Origin: Clostridia bacterium
GTDB taxonomy: Bacteria > Bacillota > Clostridia > Oscillospirales > Acutalibacteraceae
Assembly: GCA_017560255.1 (NCBI GenBank)
Contig: JAFYOI010000055.1
Location: forward strand, 306,197 to 370,196
DNA length: 64,000 bases
Direction: 5' to 3'
The position numbers and the translations under genes were made by a program. The notes beneath the pieces are model-generated. The model was not told the origin of the DNA, did not search any database, and saw only the letters and a program-made list of their open reading frames with translations. Numbering within the stretch: the first letter of the stretch is position 1; each line of letters starts with the position of its first letter. Below are positions 20,626 through 29,179 of the stretch, piece by piece.

Positions 20626-20871
20626 CATCGCATTTGTAAGTACAAATGCTGCTTTTTGGGTGATACCCAAACCCCTTTACAACAAAAAAATAAGTTATAT
20701 TCTGTGCTAACGCACAGAGTGTTATTTTCACTTTGTGAAAGTGATATTACTCCCTTTGGTCGTAGTGGTATTTTATTCGCCCTAAAAACTGTCCGTAGGA
20801 CAATACCACTATGCGTAAGCATAATATAACTGCGAAGCAATAAAACTCGCCTTTGGCGAATAAAACTGCCC
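20626..20871. repeat. cluster of nested mini-hairpins next to the epimerase gene
   Basis: At least eight small perfect hairpins stand in a row, with 2-5-base loops. Examples: GCATTTGTA/TACAAATGC at 20630-20649, CTGTGC/GCACAG at 20702-20717, TTTCAC/GTGAAA at 20726-20740, TGTCC/GGACA at 20790-20802, ATGC/GCAT at 20811-20822, TCGCC/GGCGA at 20847-20859. Two long-range helices enclose them: AGTTATATT 20693-20701 with 20823-20831, and TAGTGGTATT 20763-20772 with 20802-20811. The stretch encodes no credible protein. It looks like a folded RNA or a hairpin-rich mobile repeat. Confidence 0.7.
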
Positions 20872-20909
20872 AACATCCTTATGGGAAGTTGGGCAAGCAT
20901 CGTCCCTTT
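20872..20909 (-). repeat. right 38-bp imperfect terminal inverted repeat of the epimerase cassette
   Basis: Mate of 19575-19612 in opposite orientation, equal in length and gap-free. The right copy also forms a local hairpin TGCCCAAC/GTTGGGCA (20867-20874 with 20888-20895). It ends only 13 bases before the cysS stop codon, so the cassette sits right behind the cysE-cysS operon. Confidence 0.8.
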
Positions 20910-20921
20910 TCAGATTATAAA

Positions 20922-22328
20922 TCACTTTTCAATATGCCATTTTACGCCCTGTGGAGTGTCCTCAAGTATAATATTACGACTTTTAAGTTCATATCTGATT
21001 CGGTCAGCAGTTGCAAAATCTCTGTTCTTTCTCGCCTCTGCACGTTGTGCGATAAGCGCTTCAATTTCTTCATCAAGGCTATCCTTCTTGCGATTGTAAA
21101 CAAGTCCGAGAATATCGCAAAGTTTGTCGAACGACTCTACCATTGCTTCACAAGCCTTCTTTGACGGGGCAACCTCATCATTAACCACTGTATTGATATC
21201 CCTTGTAAGATTAAAAAGAGAAGCGATTGCATCGGCTGTATTAAGATCGTCCTCCATAGCATCATCAAATGCTTTCTCGTGGATTTTAATGAATTCAAAT
21301 ACCGCATTATCCTTTTCAGCATTCTCCTGCACCTTAGCATTATCGTAAGCAAATTCAAGTGAATCACGGCAAGTATAAAGACGGTTTAGGGACGCTTTAC
21401 ACTGTTCAATAGCATCGTAACTGTAGTTGATGGGGCTACGATAATGCGCAGAAATCATCAAAAATCTTATGGGCTCATATCCGTATTTTTCAGCAACGTC
21501 CCTTACGGTAAAGAAGTTGCCGAGAGATTTTGACATCTTTGTGTTATCCACAGTTATAAATCCGTTATGCATCCAATACTTTGAGAACGCACAACCGTTA
21601 TAACATTCGCTCTGAGCAATTTCATTCTCGTGATGCGGGAAAATCAAGTCCTGACCGCCGCAGTGAATATCAATGCTCTTACCGAGGTATCTGCCCGCCA
21701 TAGCAGAACACTCAATATGCCAGCCCGGTCTGCCCTTACCCCACGGAGATTCCCAATAAGGCTCGCCCTCTTTGGACGCCTTCCAAAGAGCGAAGTCAAG
21801 AGCATCCTCCTTAGAAACTCCCACCTCAATTCTTGCACCTGATTCAAGGTCATCAATAGGCTGCTTGGAAAGTTTACCGTACTCGTCAAATCGCCTTGTC
21901 CTGAAATAAACATCTCCGTTCGACTCGTAAGCGTAACCTTTTTCTTCAAGAGTTTTTACAATGTTGATAATCTCATCAATATTTTCTGTTGCTTTTGGAT
22001 GTACGGTTGCTTCCATAATATTGAGCCCTTTTGCATCAACCCAGAACTCATCAATGTACTTTTCGGAAACAGTTTTATAATCCGTTCCTTCCTCATTGGC
22101 TCTCTTGATAATTTTATCGTCAATATCGGTGAAATTCTGAACAAACTTTACGTTCATTCCTCTGTGCGCCATATATCTGCGCAAAACATCAAAAACACAG
22201 AGCGGTCTTGCATTACCAATATGGATAAAATTGTAAACTGTCGGGCCGCAAGCATAGATTTTAACTTCATGCGCATCAATGGGAACAAAATTTTCCTTCT
22301 TCCTTGTCAAAGTATTATAAATTCTCAT
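20922..22328 (-). CDS. cysS: cysteinyl-tRNA synthetase
   Basis: Class I aminoacyl-tRNA synthetase that charges tRNA-Cys. The ATP-binding HIGN motif (HIGNARPL, about residue 37), the zinc-binding Cys28 in ACGPTVY with SAMAGRYLG and HHENEIAQSE, and KMSKSLGNF (about 265) are all present. The helical anticodon-binding region ends the 468-residue protein, a normal length. It overlaps the cysE stop by one base and so is the second gene of a T-box-controlled cysE-cysS operon. Confidence 0.97.
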   Translation of the reverse strand: MRIYNTLTRKKENFVPIDAHEVKIYACGPTVYNFIHIGNARPLCVFDVLRRYMAHRGMNVKFVQNFTDIDDKIIKRANEEGTDYKTVSEKYIDEFWVDAKGLNIMEATVHPKATENIDEIINIVKTLEEKGYAYESNGDVYFRTRRFDEYGKLSKQPIDDLESGARIEVGVSKEDALDFALWKASKEGEPYWESPWGKGRPGWHIECSAMAGRYLGKSIDIHCGGQDLIFPHHENEIAQSECYNGCAFSKYWMHNGFITVDNTKMSKSLGNFFTVRDVAEKYGYEPIRFLMISAHYRSPINYSYDAIEQCKASLNRLYTCRDSLEFAYDNAKVQENAEKDNAVFEFIKIHEKAFDDAMEDDLNTADAIASLFNLTRDINTVVNDEVAPSKKACEAMVESFDKLCDILGLVYNRKKDSLDEEIEALIAQRAEARKNRDFATADRIRYELKSRNIILEDTPQGVKWHIEK

Positions 22329-22957
22329 TATTCTTTATCCTCCAATTTCTTTTCGAGTTCTTCAATACGCAAATACAATTTTTCAAATTCCTGCGCAACG
22401 GGGTCGGGAATATGAATCTGATCAAGGTCATCCACTCTAACACCGTTTTGCTTGACGATTTTTGCGGGCACACCAACCGCAGTTGAGTTTGGCGGAATTT
22501 CTTCAAGCACAACGGCGCCCGCCGCAATATTTGAATTATCGCCTATTGTAAACGGGCCGAGAACTTTTGCGCCCGAACCGATTACAACATTGTTGCCGAT
22601 CGTGGGGTGACGTTTACCCGTCTGTTTACCAGTACCTCCGAGTGTTACACCCTGATAAATTGTAACATCATCGCCGATGATTGTGGTTTCACCGATTACA
22701 ACACCTGTACCGTGGTCAATGAAAAGCCGTCTGCCTATTTGTGCCGCAGGGTGAATTTCAATACCCGTTTTTCTGACCGCGTTCTGCGACACGTAGCGCG
22801 CCAGAAAAAACATTTTATGTCTGTAAAACCAATTCGCTTTTCTATGCATTCTGATTGCTTTAAGTCCGGGATAAAGCAAAAGCACCTCTAAACTGCTTCT
22901 TGCGGCCGGATCCCTTTCTTTGACAACCTTTATATCCTCTCTGAGTCGTTTAAACAT
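22328..22957 (-). CDS. cysE: serine O-acetyltransferase
   Basis: First enzyme of cysteine synthesis from serine (serine plus acetyl-CoA to O-acetylserine). The N-terminal helical domain is followed by left-handed beta-helix hexapeptide repeats with GIEIHPAAQIG, DHGTGVVIGET and GVTLGGTGK (about residues 75-130). The C-terminal extension contains a stretch predicted as coiled coil (about 185-207). The start at 22957 follows GGAGG. At 209 residues it is the short form common in Firmicutes. The upstream T-box with a UGC specifier ties its expression to uncharged tRNA-Cys. Confidence 0.96.
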   Translation of the reverse strand: MFKRLREDIKVVKERDPAARSSLEVLLLYPGLKAIRMHRKANWFYRHKMFFLARYVSQNAVRKTGIEIHPAAQIGRRLFIDHGTGVVIGETTIIGDDVTIYQGVTLGGTGKQTGKRHPTIGNNVVIGSGAKVLGPFTIGDNSNIAAGAVVLEEIPPNSTAVGVPAKIVKQNGVRVDDLDQIHIPDPVAQEFEKLYLRIEELEKKLEDKE

Positions 22958-22970
22958 ATTATCCTCCAAT

Positions 22971-23195
22971 AAAAAACACCTGCACCGTTCATAACGGCGC
23001 AGGCGAATACTCGCGGTTCCACTGCGATTTGTAACTCAAAACCGATAACGGCGGCAACCGTGCAGAGATACTTTGTTCCCCCTGCAAACTAAAGGGTGCA
23101 TTTCGGTAAGCCCTGACAAGCACTCTTTCAGCAACTGAGCGCCTCTCTGGTTATCAAGGTGATTTACTTACTTCTCCCTCTGAACGTTTTTGGTA
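22971..23195 (-). promoter_or_regulatory. cysteine T-box leader of cysE-cysS
   Basis: On the minus strand the leader carries the T-box sequence AGTGGAACCGCG (23012-23023). A terminator hairpin (22979-23004) follows, with its T-run at 22971-22976. A long stem I region upstream contains UGC (23098-23100) after GAAA at the expected specifier position, which predicts sensing of tRNA-Cys. Uncharged tRNA-Cys should stabilise the antiterminator and switch on cysE and cysS. A TATAAT -10 lies at 23202-23207 (minus), overlapping the space just after pgsA. Confidence 0.92.
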
Positions 23196-23229
23196 TTTTA
23201 AATTATATCAGTATTATAGTATTATGAAA

Positions 23230-23829
23230 CTATTTTGTTGTGTTTATGTATTTCCTGTTCTGCCATACATAAACTATTCCCGACCAAGCAGTTATAATAA
23301 CACTCAGCCAAAGCAAAGCCTTGGAAACTATCGGCACAATAATATCGTACCAATATAGTATATCCGTCATAATGGAAAAGTCAAGAGAAACCATAATTTC
23401 TCCCGCCGCTTTGAATGCAATTATTGCAATTATTGCGACAAGTTGAACAACAGTCTTGATTTTACCCCAGATATTAGCGGCGATGACGTTACCCTGTACA
23501 GAAGCAAGCAATCGCACAGACGTTACGATGAATTCCCTTGTAACAACGATAAGCGGAACCCACGCGGAAGTAATATCAAGTTGAACAAAGCCCATAAGCG
23601 CTGACAAAACGAGAATTTTATCTGCCACTGGGTCAAGGAACTTGCCGTAAGTTGTAACCTGATGATTCTTTCTTGCAAGCCTTCCATCTATCAAATCGGT
23701 AATCGATGCAACGATAAAGAATAAAAGTGCGATAAGATAATTATGCGGAATCTTGTTAATAAGCAAGATTGCCATAAATATCGGCGCCATAATTATTCTT
23801 ATGGTCGTGAGTTTATTAGGTGTATTCAA
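23230..23829 (-). CDS. pgsA: CDP-diacylglycerol-glycerol-3-phosphate 3-phosphatidyltransferase
   Basis: Integral membrane enzyme of phosphatidylglycerol synthesis. The CDP-alcohol phosphatidyltransferase signature DG(x)2AR(x)8G(x)3D(x)3D is intact from DLIDGRLARK to LDPVADKI (about residues 45-73). Five or six hydrophobic segments follow. 199 residues is usual. It lies 19 bp downstream of rimO in the recA-recX-rimO-pgsA run, a common Firmicutes neighbourhood. Confidence 0.94.
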   Translation of the reverse strand: MNTPNKLTTIRIIMAPIFMAILLINKIPHNYLIALLFFIVASITDLIDGRLARKNHQVTTYGKFLDPVADKILVLSALMGFVQLDITSAWVPLIVVTREFIVTSVRLLASVQGNVIAANIWGKIKTVVQLVAIIAIIAFKAAGEIMVSLDFSIMTDILYWYDIIVPIVSKALLWLSVIITAWSGIVYVWQNRKYINTTK

Positions 23830-23848
23830 TGATATATCCCCTTTTACA

Positions 23849-25180
23849 TTAATCGATGACTAATTGTCCTTTAAGGTCATAGTCATCATAACCTATAATT
23901 TCCAATTTTACAAGCATTCCCGAAAAAAGTTTTAAATCGGACGTAAAAATAATACAGGAATCTATCTCGGGTGCGTCAAAATACGAACGAGCACAGTAAA
24001 ATCCACTCTCACTGTCGTAATAATCGACAACCGCATCGTAAACCCTACCAACCTTACTTTTATTAATCGCTTCGGAAACAAAACACTGCTCCTGCATAAT
24101 AATTTCAAGACGGCGCTGTTTTATATCCTCGTCAACCTGCTCATCCATTGTTTCGGCAACAGTGTTCTCCTCAGGTGAAAATGCAAAGCAACCAAGTTTA
24201 TCAAATTTAGTCGTCTTTACAAAACGTGCAAGTTCCTCAAACTCTTCCTCTTTCTCGCCGGGAAATCCAACCATAACGGTTGTTCTGATGCAAATTTCGG
24301 GCACTGTCTGTCTCATTTTATTTATAAGTTGCATCAGACTGTCATATGAACCACATCTGTTCATTGCCGAAAGTATTTTTTCATTACTGTGCTGAATAGG
24401 GATATCTATGTATTTAAGTATTTTTTCCTCATCAGCAATCAAATTGATAAGTTCGTCGTTAATCATCTCGGGATAACAATACATAAGGCGAATACCCGAT
24501 ATTGTATCAATCTTACAAAGTTCCCTCAGAAGTTCACAAAGCATAGGTTTGCCGTATAGGTCTTCGCCATAACGAGTTGTATCCTGCGCAACAATGATAA
24601 TTTCGCGCGCACCGTTTGCGGAAATAGTCTTTGCTTCCGAAACAATACTCTCTATTGTACGGCTTCGCATTCTGCCCCTGATTTCAGGAATTGCACAATA
24701 AGAGCAGCAGTTGTTACAACCATCGGAAACTTTAAGATATGCCCAGTGTTTCGGCGTTGAAACAAGCCTTTCACAATCAAGCGGCAACTTATCCTTCGGC
24801 GGAAAACTCTCATACTTATACCCTTTTAAAACAGTATTGCAGACGTTTACGATATCGCCGTTTGCACCAATACCGATAACAGCATCCACCTCGGGAATTT
24901 CTTTCATTATTTCCTGCTTATACCTCTCGGCAAGGCAACCGGTAACGATTATCTTTTCAACTGAGGTTGTTTCCTTCAACTCAATTGCCTCAAAAATCGA
25001 ATCTATCGCCTCCTGTTTGGCGGACTCAATAAAACCACAGGTGTTGATAATAAGTATCTGCGCCTGTGTTTCATCAACGGTTATTTCAAAACCGCTATTC
25101 TGAAGTTTTTTGAGCATTATCTCGGCATCAACCTGATTTTTCGGGCAGCCGAGACTAATCATTCCAACCTTTGTTTTCAA
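23849..25180 (-). CDS. rimO: ribosomal protein S12 methylthiotransferase RimO
   Basis: Radical SAM methylthiotransferase that modifies Asp88/89 of S12. The N-terminal UPF0004 domain has cysteines in LGCPKNQVD, NTCGF and TGCLAER for the auxiliary cluster. The radical SAM motif is CNNCCSYCAIP followed by RGRMRSR, and a TRAM domain ends the protein. Direct SLGCPKNQVDAE and the IRLMYCYPE segment favour RimO over MiaB. 443 residues is typical. It is 6 bp from recX and likely translated from the same message. Confidence 0.95.
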   Translation of the reverse strand: MKTKVGMISLGCPKNQVDAEIMLKKLQNSGFEITVDETQAQILIINTCGFIESAKQEAIDSIFEAIELKETTSVEKIIVTGCLAERYKQEIMKEIPEVDAVIGIGANGDIVNVCNTVLKGYKYESFPPKDKLPLDCERLVSTPKHWAYLKVSDGCNNCCSYCAIPEIRGRMRSRTIESIVSEAKTISANGAREIIIVAQDTTRYGEDLYGKPMLCELLRELCKIDTISGIRLMYCYPEMINDELINLIADEEKILKYIDIPIQHSNEKILSAMNRCGSYDSLMQLINKMRQTVPEICIRTTVMVGFPGEKEEEFEELARFVKTTKFDKLGCFAFSPEENTVAETMDEQVDEDIKQRRLEIIMQEQCFVSEAINKSKVGRVYDAVVDYYDSESGFYCARSYFDAPEIDSCIIFTSDLKLFSGMLVKLEIIGYDDYDLKGQLVID

Positions 25181-25186
25181 GATAAA

Positions 25187-25807
25187 TCAATCCTCGTAAA
25201 ATTCAATGTTTTCAAATTCACTCATCACACTTCGCACATCGGAGTAACTGTACCCGAGCCGCACAAGTAATGAAAAGAGCGAACCTCTCCCCTTTTCCGT
25301 CGCCATACGCGATAAGTACTTCTTTTCAATCAGCGTACGGATACGCTCGCGCTCTTCTCCACTGAGTTCACTGATTGCAATTTCTGCAATCTCACTATCA
25401 ACACCTTTGAGCAGAAGTTCGTGTTTTATTCTTGAACGCGAAAAATATTTACGCGTCCACAGTTCATTTGCGTAAGTCGTCGCAAACCCCTCATCATCTA
25501 TATAACCGAGTTCTCGCATTTTCTCAACTGCGATCTCCGCATTTTCCTTGTCAACTTTTCTCATCAGTTTCGTTTTGAGTTCCTTCGCTGAATGAGCGCG
25601 CATTGAAAGAAGATCTAACGCTCGGTTTTTGGCACGATAGGTTGCATAGTCGGACTTGATTTTTTCAACCTCATCCTCTGACAATTCACACCCGACGGAC
25701 ACTTTGCTCATAAAAAGAAACTCCTCATTAAGAGTAAAAGCATACTCTCCGTCAAGATGAATATGCTTTTTCTTTCCGCGGCCGTCAACAATATCGGTAA
25801 CCGTCAT
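25187..25807 (-). CDS. recX: regulatory protein RecX
   Basis: Small helical protein that binds the RecA filament and modulates its activity. It has the family's three-helix repeats: RALDLLSMRAHSAKEL, IDDEGFATTYANELWTRKYFSRSRIKHELLLKG, and a third copy at the C-terminus containing GRGSLFSLLVRLGYSYSDV. 206 residues is normal for Firmicutes. It lies 3 bp after recA, the canonical recA-recX pair. Confidence 0.93.
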   Translation of the reverse strand: MTVTDIVDGRGKKKHIHLDGEYAFTLNEEFLFMSKVSVGCELSEDEVEKIKSDYATYRAKNRALDLLSMRAHSAKELKTKLMRKVDKENAEIAVEKMRELGYIDDEGFATTYANELWTRKYFSRSRIKHELLLKGVDSEIAEIAISELSGEERERIRTLIEKKYLSRMATEKGRGSLFSLLVRLGYSYSDVRSVMSEFENIEFYED

Positions 25808-25810
25808 AGA

Positions 25811-26932
25811 TCAGTCCTCGTCATCGTCAATGATGATGTCAATTTTTGCAGCAGCCTGAGCCTTTGTCATCGGTTTCTGCGCCGGTGCAGCGGGCTGTGC
25901 TGCGGCAACAGCAGCGTTTATCTGAGCCCTTGCCTGCGACATTTTTTCCTTATCTTCCTTAACTCTCTGGAATATCTTTGCGCTGATTTCATCGGCAAGT
26001 TCTCTGTTTGTCCTCATAAGTTCCTTAACGTTGTCCCTGCCCTGTGCAAGACGACTCTCGCCGTAATAGTACCACGATCCGCCCTTTGAGATAATACCGT
26101 ACTTCACGCCGACGTCAATAATTTCGCCGTCCCTTGAAATACCCTTACCATACATAATATCAAACTCTGCCTCTTTGAACGGCGGAGCAACTTTATTCTT
26201 AACAATCTTTACTCTTGTTTTTGTGCCGATATTCTCGCCACCAACTTTGAGAAGTTCAACTTTTCTTACTTCCATACGGATTGAAGAATAGAATTTAAGC
26301 GCACGACCGCCCGTTGTTGTTTCGGGGTTACCGTAAACAACACCAATTTTCTCACGAAGTTGGTTAATAAAGATAATGATACAATTAGACCTTGAAACAG
26401 CACCCGCAAGTTTGCGAAGAGCCTGCGACATAAGGCGTGCGTGAACACCTACGTGAGAATCACCCATTTCACCCTCAATTTCCGCACGGGGTACCAATGC
26501 GGCAACGGAGTCAACTACAAGCAAGTCAATCGCGCCTGAGCGTACAAGTGCCTCGGCAATTTCAAGCGCCTGCTCACCGTTATCCGGCTGAGAAACAAGT
26601 AGTGAATCAACGTCAACGCCAAGATTTGCAGCATATTCAGCATCAAGAGCATGCTCCGCATCAACAAAAGCAACTTCTCCGCCCGCTTTCTGTGCCTCCG
26701 CAACAGCATGGAGGGCAAGAGTTGTTTTACCGGAAGACTCGGGACCATAGATTTCAATTATACGGCCTCTGGGAAGACCGCCGATACCTGTAGCAAGGTC
26801 AAGAGTAAGAGAACCGGTTGAAATTGTTTCAACGTTCAATCCAACGTCGCCAAGGCGCATTACTGCACCTCTGCCGAATTGTTTTTCAATTTGTCCAATC
26901 GCTGTTTCCAGCGCTTTTTTTCTATCTACCAT
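25811..26932 (-). CDS. recA: DNA recombinase RecA
   Basis: Homologous-recombination ATPase and co-protease for LexA. Walker [10 protein letters not shown] is at about residues 65-73, with [18 protein letters not shown] and [11 protein letters not shown]. The C-terminal tail is Ala/Gln/Pro-rich then acidic, ending in DDDED. 373 residues is a little longer than most because of that linker. GGAGG-type signal stands before the start. recX follows immediately. Confidence 0.98.
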   Translation of the reverse strand: MVDRKKALETAIGQIEKQFGRGAVMRLGDVGLNVETISTGSLTLDLATGIGGLPRGRIIEIYGPESSGKTTLALHAVAEAQKAGGEVAFVDAEHALDAEYAANLGVDVDSLLVSQPDNGEQALEIAEALVRSGAIDLLVVDSVAALVPRAEIEGEMGDSHVGVHARLMSQALRKLAGAVSRSNCIIIFINQLREKIGVVYGNPETTTGGRALKFYSSIRMEVRKVELLKVGGENIGTKTRVKIVKNKVAPPFKEAEFDIMYGKGISRDGEIIDVGVKYGIISKGGSWYYYGESRLAQGRDNVKELMRTNRELADEISAKIFQRVKEDKEKMSQARAQINAAVAAAQPAAPAQKPMTKAQAAAKIDIIIDDDED

Positions 26933-26977
26933 TTATATTTACCTCCACACCTTAATATTTAATAAGTGTTAAAATTA

Positions 26978-27006
26978 ATTATAGTACATATTACAATTAA
27001 AATCAA
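26978..27006 (-). promoter_or_regulatory. recA promoter
   Basis: On the minus strand TTGATT (27001-27006), a 17-base spacer and TATAAT (26978-26983) form a good sigma-A promoter 45 bases before recA. A second TATAAT lies at 27011-27016, and the dyad GTAC-N7-GTAC at 27046-27060 lies further upstream and could be an operator. No classical Bacillus-type GAAC-N4-GTTC LexA box was seen. Confidence 0.65.
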
Positions 27007-27087
27007 TAAAATTATACCACTTTTAGTGTCAAAAGCCATTTTTTCGTACATTATTTGTACATTCTAAAATATTTTTTAAAAAAACAC

Positions 27088-27116
27088 TTGCATTTTTGAA
27101 TTAGATTTGATAATAT
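27088..27116 (+). promoter_or_regulatory. rpmB promoter
   Basis: TTGCAT (27088-27093), 17-base spacer, TAATAT (27111-27116), about 45 bases before the rpmB start. Confidence 0.6.
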
Positions 27117-27161
27117 AACTCTGTTATGTAATTAGTTAGGCATTAAGGGAGGTGCAGATTC

Positions 27162-27350
27162 ATGGCTAAATGTGAGATTTGTGGAAAGGGTGTATCCTTC
27201 GGTATTCAGGTTTCTCACTCACACAGACGTTCCAACAGAACTTGGAAGCCCAACATTATGAGAGTTAAGGCTATCGTTAACGGCTCTCCTCGCAGAGTTT
27301 ACGCCTGCACCAGATGTTTGCGTTCAGGTAAGGTCACAAGAGCTATCTAA
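27162..27350 (+). CDS. rpmB: 50S ribosomal protein L28
   Basis: L28 sits near the tRNA exit site of the large subunit. The 62-residue sequence begins MAKCEICGKGV and has the two CxxC pairs of the zinc-binding form (Cys4/Cys7 and CTRC near residue 54), plus SHSHRRSNRTWKPN. GGGAGGTG precedes the start. It is monocistronic, closed by a strong terminator. Confidence 0.97.
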   Translation: MAKCEICGKGVSFGIQVSHSHRRSNRTWKPNIMRVKAIVNGSPRRVYACTRCLRSGKVTRAI

Positions 27351-27378
27351 TTGTGCTCAAAAAACTTCAAAAGAAGAA

Positions 27379-27407
27379 CCGATGCAATTTCAGCATCGGC
27401 TTTTTTT
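27379..27407 (+). terminator. rpmB terminator
   Basis: CCGATGC/GCATCGG stem (27379-27385 with 27393-27399), 7-base loop, then seven T. Confidence 0.92.
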
Positions 27408-27478
27408 GTGCCGTGAATAAATTTGACAAAAGCGGAAAATAATATCAACATACTTAGTTTTATATGGAGGTTGATATT

Positions 27479-28030
27479 ATGAAAAACGATAACAAAAATC
27501 AGTATTCCGGAACAAAGACCGAGAAAAATCTTTGGGAAGCGTTTGCAGGAGAATCCAAAGCGCACGCAAGGTACACTTATTTTGCTACGGTTGCAAAATC
27601 GCAGGGGTTTGAACAGATTGGCGCTTTATTTTTGAAAACGGCAGAGAATGAACGAGCGCACGCGAAAATATGGTTGAGGGCGCTCGGCGAAATAGGCACT
27701 ACGGAAAGCAACTTGCTCGGTGCGGCAGAGGGCGAAAATATGGAGTGGACAGAAATGTATGACCGTATGGCAAGGGAAGCGGATGAGGAAGGTTTCCACG
27801 ACCTTGCAAAAAAATTCCGTGCTGTTGCCGCTATTGAGAAAACGCACGAGGAAAGATACAGAAAACTGCTCAAAAACGTTGAGGCAAAACAGGTATTTGA
27901 AAAATGTGACGTTCAGATATGGGAATGCCGTGTTTGCGGTCATATAGTGGTCGGCATGAAAGCGCCGGAAATCTGTCCCGTTTGCAGTCACCCGCAAAGT
28001 TACTTTGAAATTCATAAAGAAAATTATTAA
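27479..28030 (+). CDS. rubrerythrin
   Basis: Diiron peroxidase of anaerobes that reduces hydrogen peroxide with electrons from rubredoxin or NADH systems. The ferritin-like four-helix domain carries the Glu/His ligands in [23 protein letters not shown] and [11 protein letters not shown]. The C-terminal rubredoxin-like domain has CRVCG and CPVCSHPQ (about residues 149 and 166). An ATG lies at 27464, but GGAGG falls inside that extension, so I use 27479, giving 183 residues. A perfect -35 TTGACA is at 27423-27428, but the -10 is unclear, which fits regulated expression (for example by PerR). Confidence 0.95.
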   Translation: MKNDNKNQYSGTKTEKNLWEAFAGESKAHARYTYFATVAKSQGFEQIGALFLKTAENERAHAKIWLRALGEIGTTESNLLGAAEGENMEWTEMYDRMAREADEEGFHDLAKKFRAVAAIEKTHEERYRKLLKNVEAKQVFEKCDVQIWECRVCGHIVVGMKAPEICPVCSHPQSYFEIHKENY

Positions 28031-28034
28031 AGTC

Positions 28035-28067
28035 AAAAGAGGGTTTACTTACGCAAACCCTCTTTTT
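28035..28067. terminator. bidirectional terminator after rubrerythrin
   Basis: AAAAGAGGGTTT and AAACCCTCTTTT form a 12-bp perfect stem with an 8-base loop. It overlaps the stop codon region of the convergent DUF1893 gene. Confidence 0.9.
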
Positions 28068-28488
28068 ATTTTGTATTAAGATTTTTAAGCGTTTCCTTTA
28101 CCGCTTTAAGTGCATTCGAGGGAGAAGATATATCTTTTACAGCCTGCTCCATAGGGCAAAATCCCGTATCAGTGCGATTTTTTATTGCATCAACCAAAGT
28201 GTCATAGGAAAATTTAATCCCGTAAGTTTGAAACACCTCAACTGACGGTTTACTGATAACCGAAGCATAGACCTCCTCCACACCCAGAAGGACGTAAAGA
28301 AAAGCGGCGGCTTTGCCTACAACCTTATCTGCAGCAGAATATCCCTTTAAATATATCACGTCATCGAGCCACGTCAAAAGAGGCTTGACTCCCCTTTCAG
28401 TGCTTGTATATACACTGTCACCATCAACAAGAACGCAGGTATATTTGCCGCTATTTAATATTTCTTTTGCTTTGATAATATTACTCAT
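28066..28488 (-). CDS. DUF1893-family protein
   Basis: A 140-residue soluble protein beginning with an AKEILNSG helix, then CVLVDGDSVYTS, TSTERGVKPLL and the conserved KGYSAADKVVGKAAA segment. This last resembles a cytidine-deaminase-like helix but lacks the deaminase His/Cys metal set. I recognise it as DUF1893, whose function is unknown. The start overlaps the end of the upstream ECF-type transporter gene by 8 bp, so the two are translationally coupled and may share a substrate or cofactor pathway. Confidence 0.8.
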   Translation of the reverse strand: MSNIIKAKEILNSGKYTCVLVDGDSVYTSTERGVKPLLTWLDDVIYLKGYSAADKVVGKAAAFLYVLLGVEEVYASVISKPSVEVFQTYGIKFSYDTLVDAIKNRTDTGFCPMEQAVKDISSPSNALKAVKETLKNLNTK

Positions 28489-29041
28489 TGTTTTTCAAAT
28501 TCTCCACACGGTAAACGACAAGCGGAATAAGCGCCCATTGAAGTACCAACCCGAACAAACCAACAACTATACTGTTCCAGATAACAGACACAGGCACTGC
28601 TGAACTTGAAAAAACGTAAGTCGCAATCAAAATAGCAACGGCACGAACGCCTCTGCCCACAAACTGTGTAATTACAACCTTAAAAAACGTAGACATTTTT
28701 ACGTCGCGGAGAACACCTGCGCACAAACCGTAAACGCAAAGTTCAATCACCACAAATGGTAACATGGCGGCTTTAGGCATACCTGTAAGAGCAAAACTTA
28801 CGAGCGGAGCGATAAATCCTGCAACTGCACCCGCATAACGACCGGCAAGTAATCCGACAAGAATAATCGGTAAATGCATCGGCAAGAATGTTTCACCTAG
28901 CGCAGTGCCAATACCTGAAACCGAACCCATAACATGAAAAATTTGTGGTAAAGCAACCGCAGCAACAATAGCCGCAAAAGTTGCAAGCATTTGAACCTTG
29001 ACGGAAAGTTTTTTTCTTTTTTTTACAGACGACATTTGCAT
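28481..29041 (-). CDS. ECF transporter S component, specificity unknown
   Basis: Integral membrane substrate-binding subunit of an energy-coupling-factor transporter, 186 residues with about six hydrophobic segments after a short Lys-rich start. Signature features are LPMHLPIILVGLLAGRYAG followed by PLVSFALTGMPK, typical of S components that pair with shared EcfA/EcfT modules (not in this window). The start at 29041 follows GGGGAGG. The substrate cannot be read from the sequence; vitamin or cofactor precursors are usual. Coupled to the DUF1893 gene. Confidence 0.85.
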   Translation of the reverse strand: MQMSSVKKRKKLSVKVQMLATFAAIVAAVALPQIFHVMGSVSGIGTALGETFLPMHLPIILVGLLAGRYAGAVAGFIAPLVSFALTGMPKAAMLPFVVIELCVYGLCAGVLRDVKMSTFFKVVITQFVGRGVRAVAILIATYVFSSSAVPVSVIWNSIVVGLFGLVLQWALIPLVVYRVENLKNNE

Positions 29042-29179
29042 ACTATTCCTCCCCTTGAATCAACTTTAAAAATAATATAACAGATTTCTGATCATTTTGC
29101 AAACAAATATAAAAAGATTGCACCGAAAATTTATTTATGATATACTTCTATCAAATTTATTTATCTTGGAGGAAACGGT

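Noticed and set aside
27011..27032. TTGACA (27027-27032, minus) with TATAAT (27011-27016) as a recA promoter
   Set aside because: The spacer is only 10 bases, too short for a sigma-A promoter; the pair at 26978-27006 has a proper 17-base spacer.
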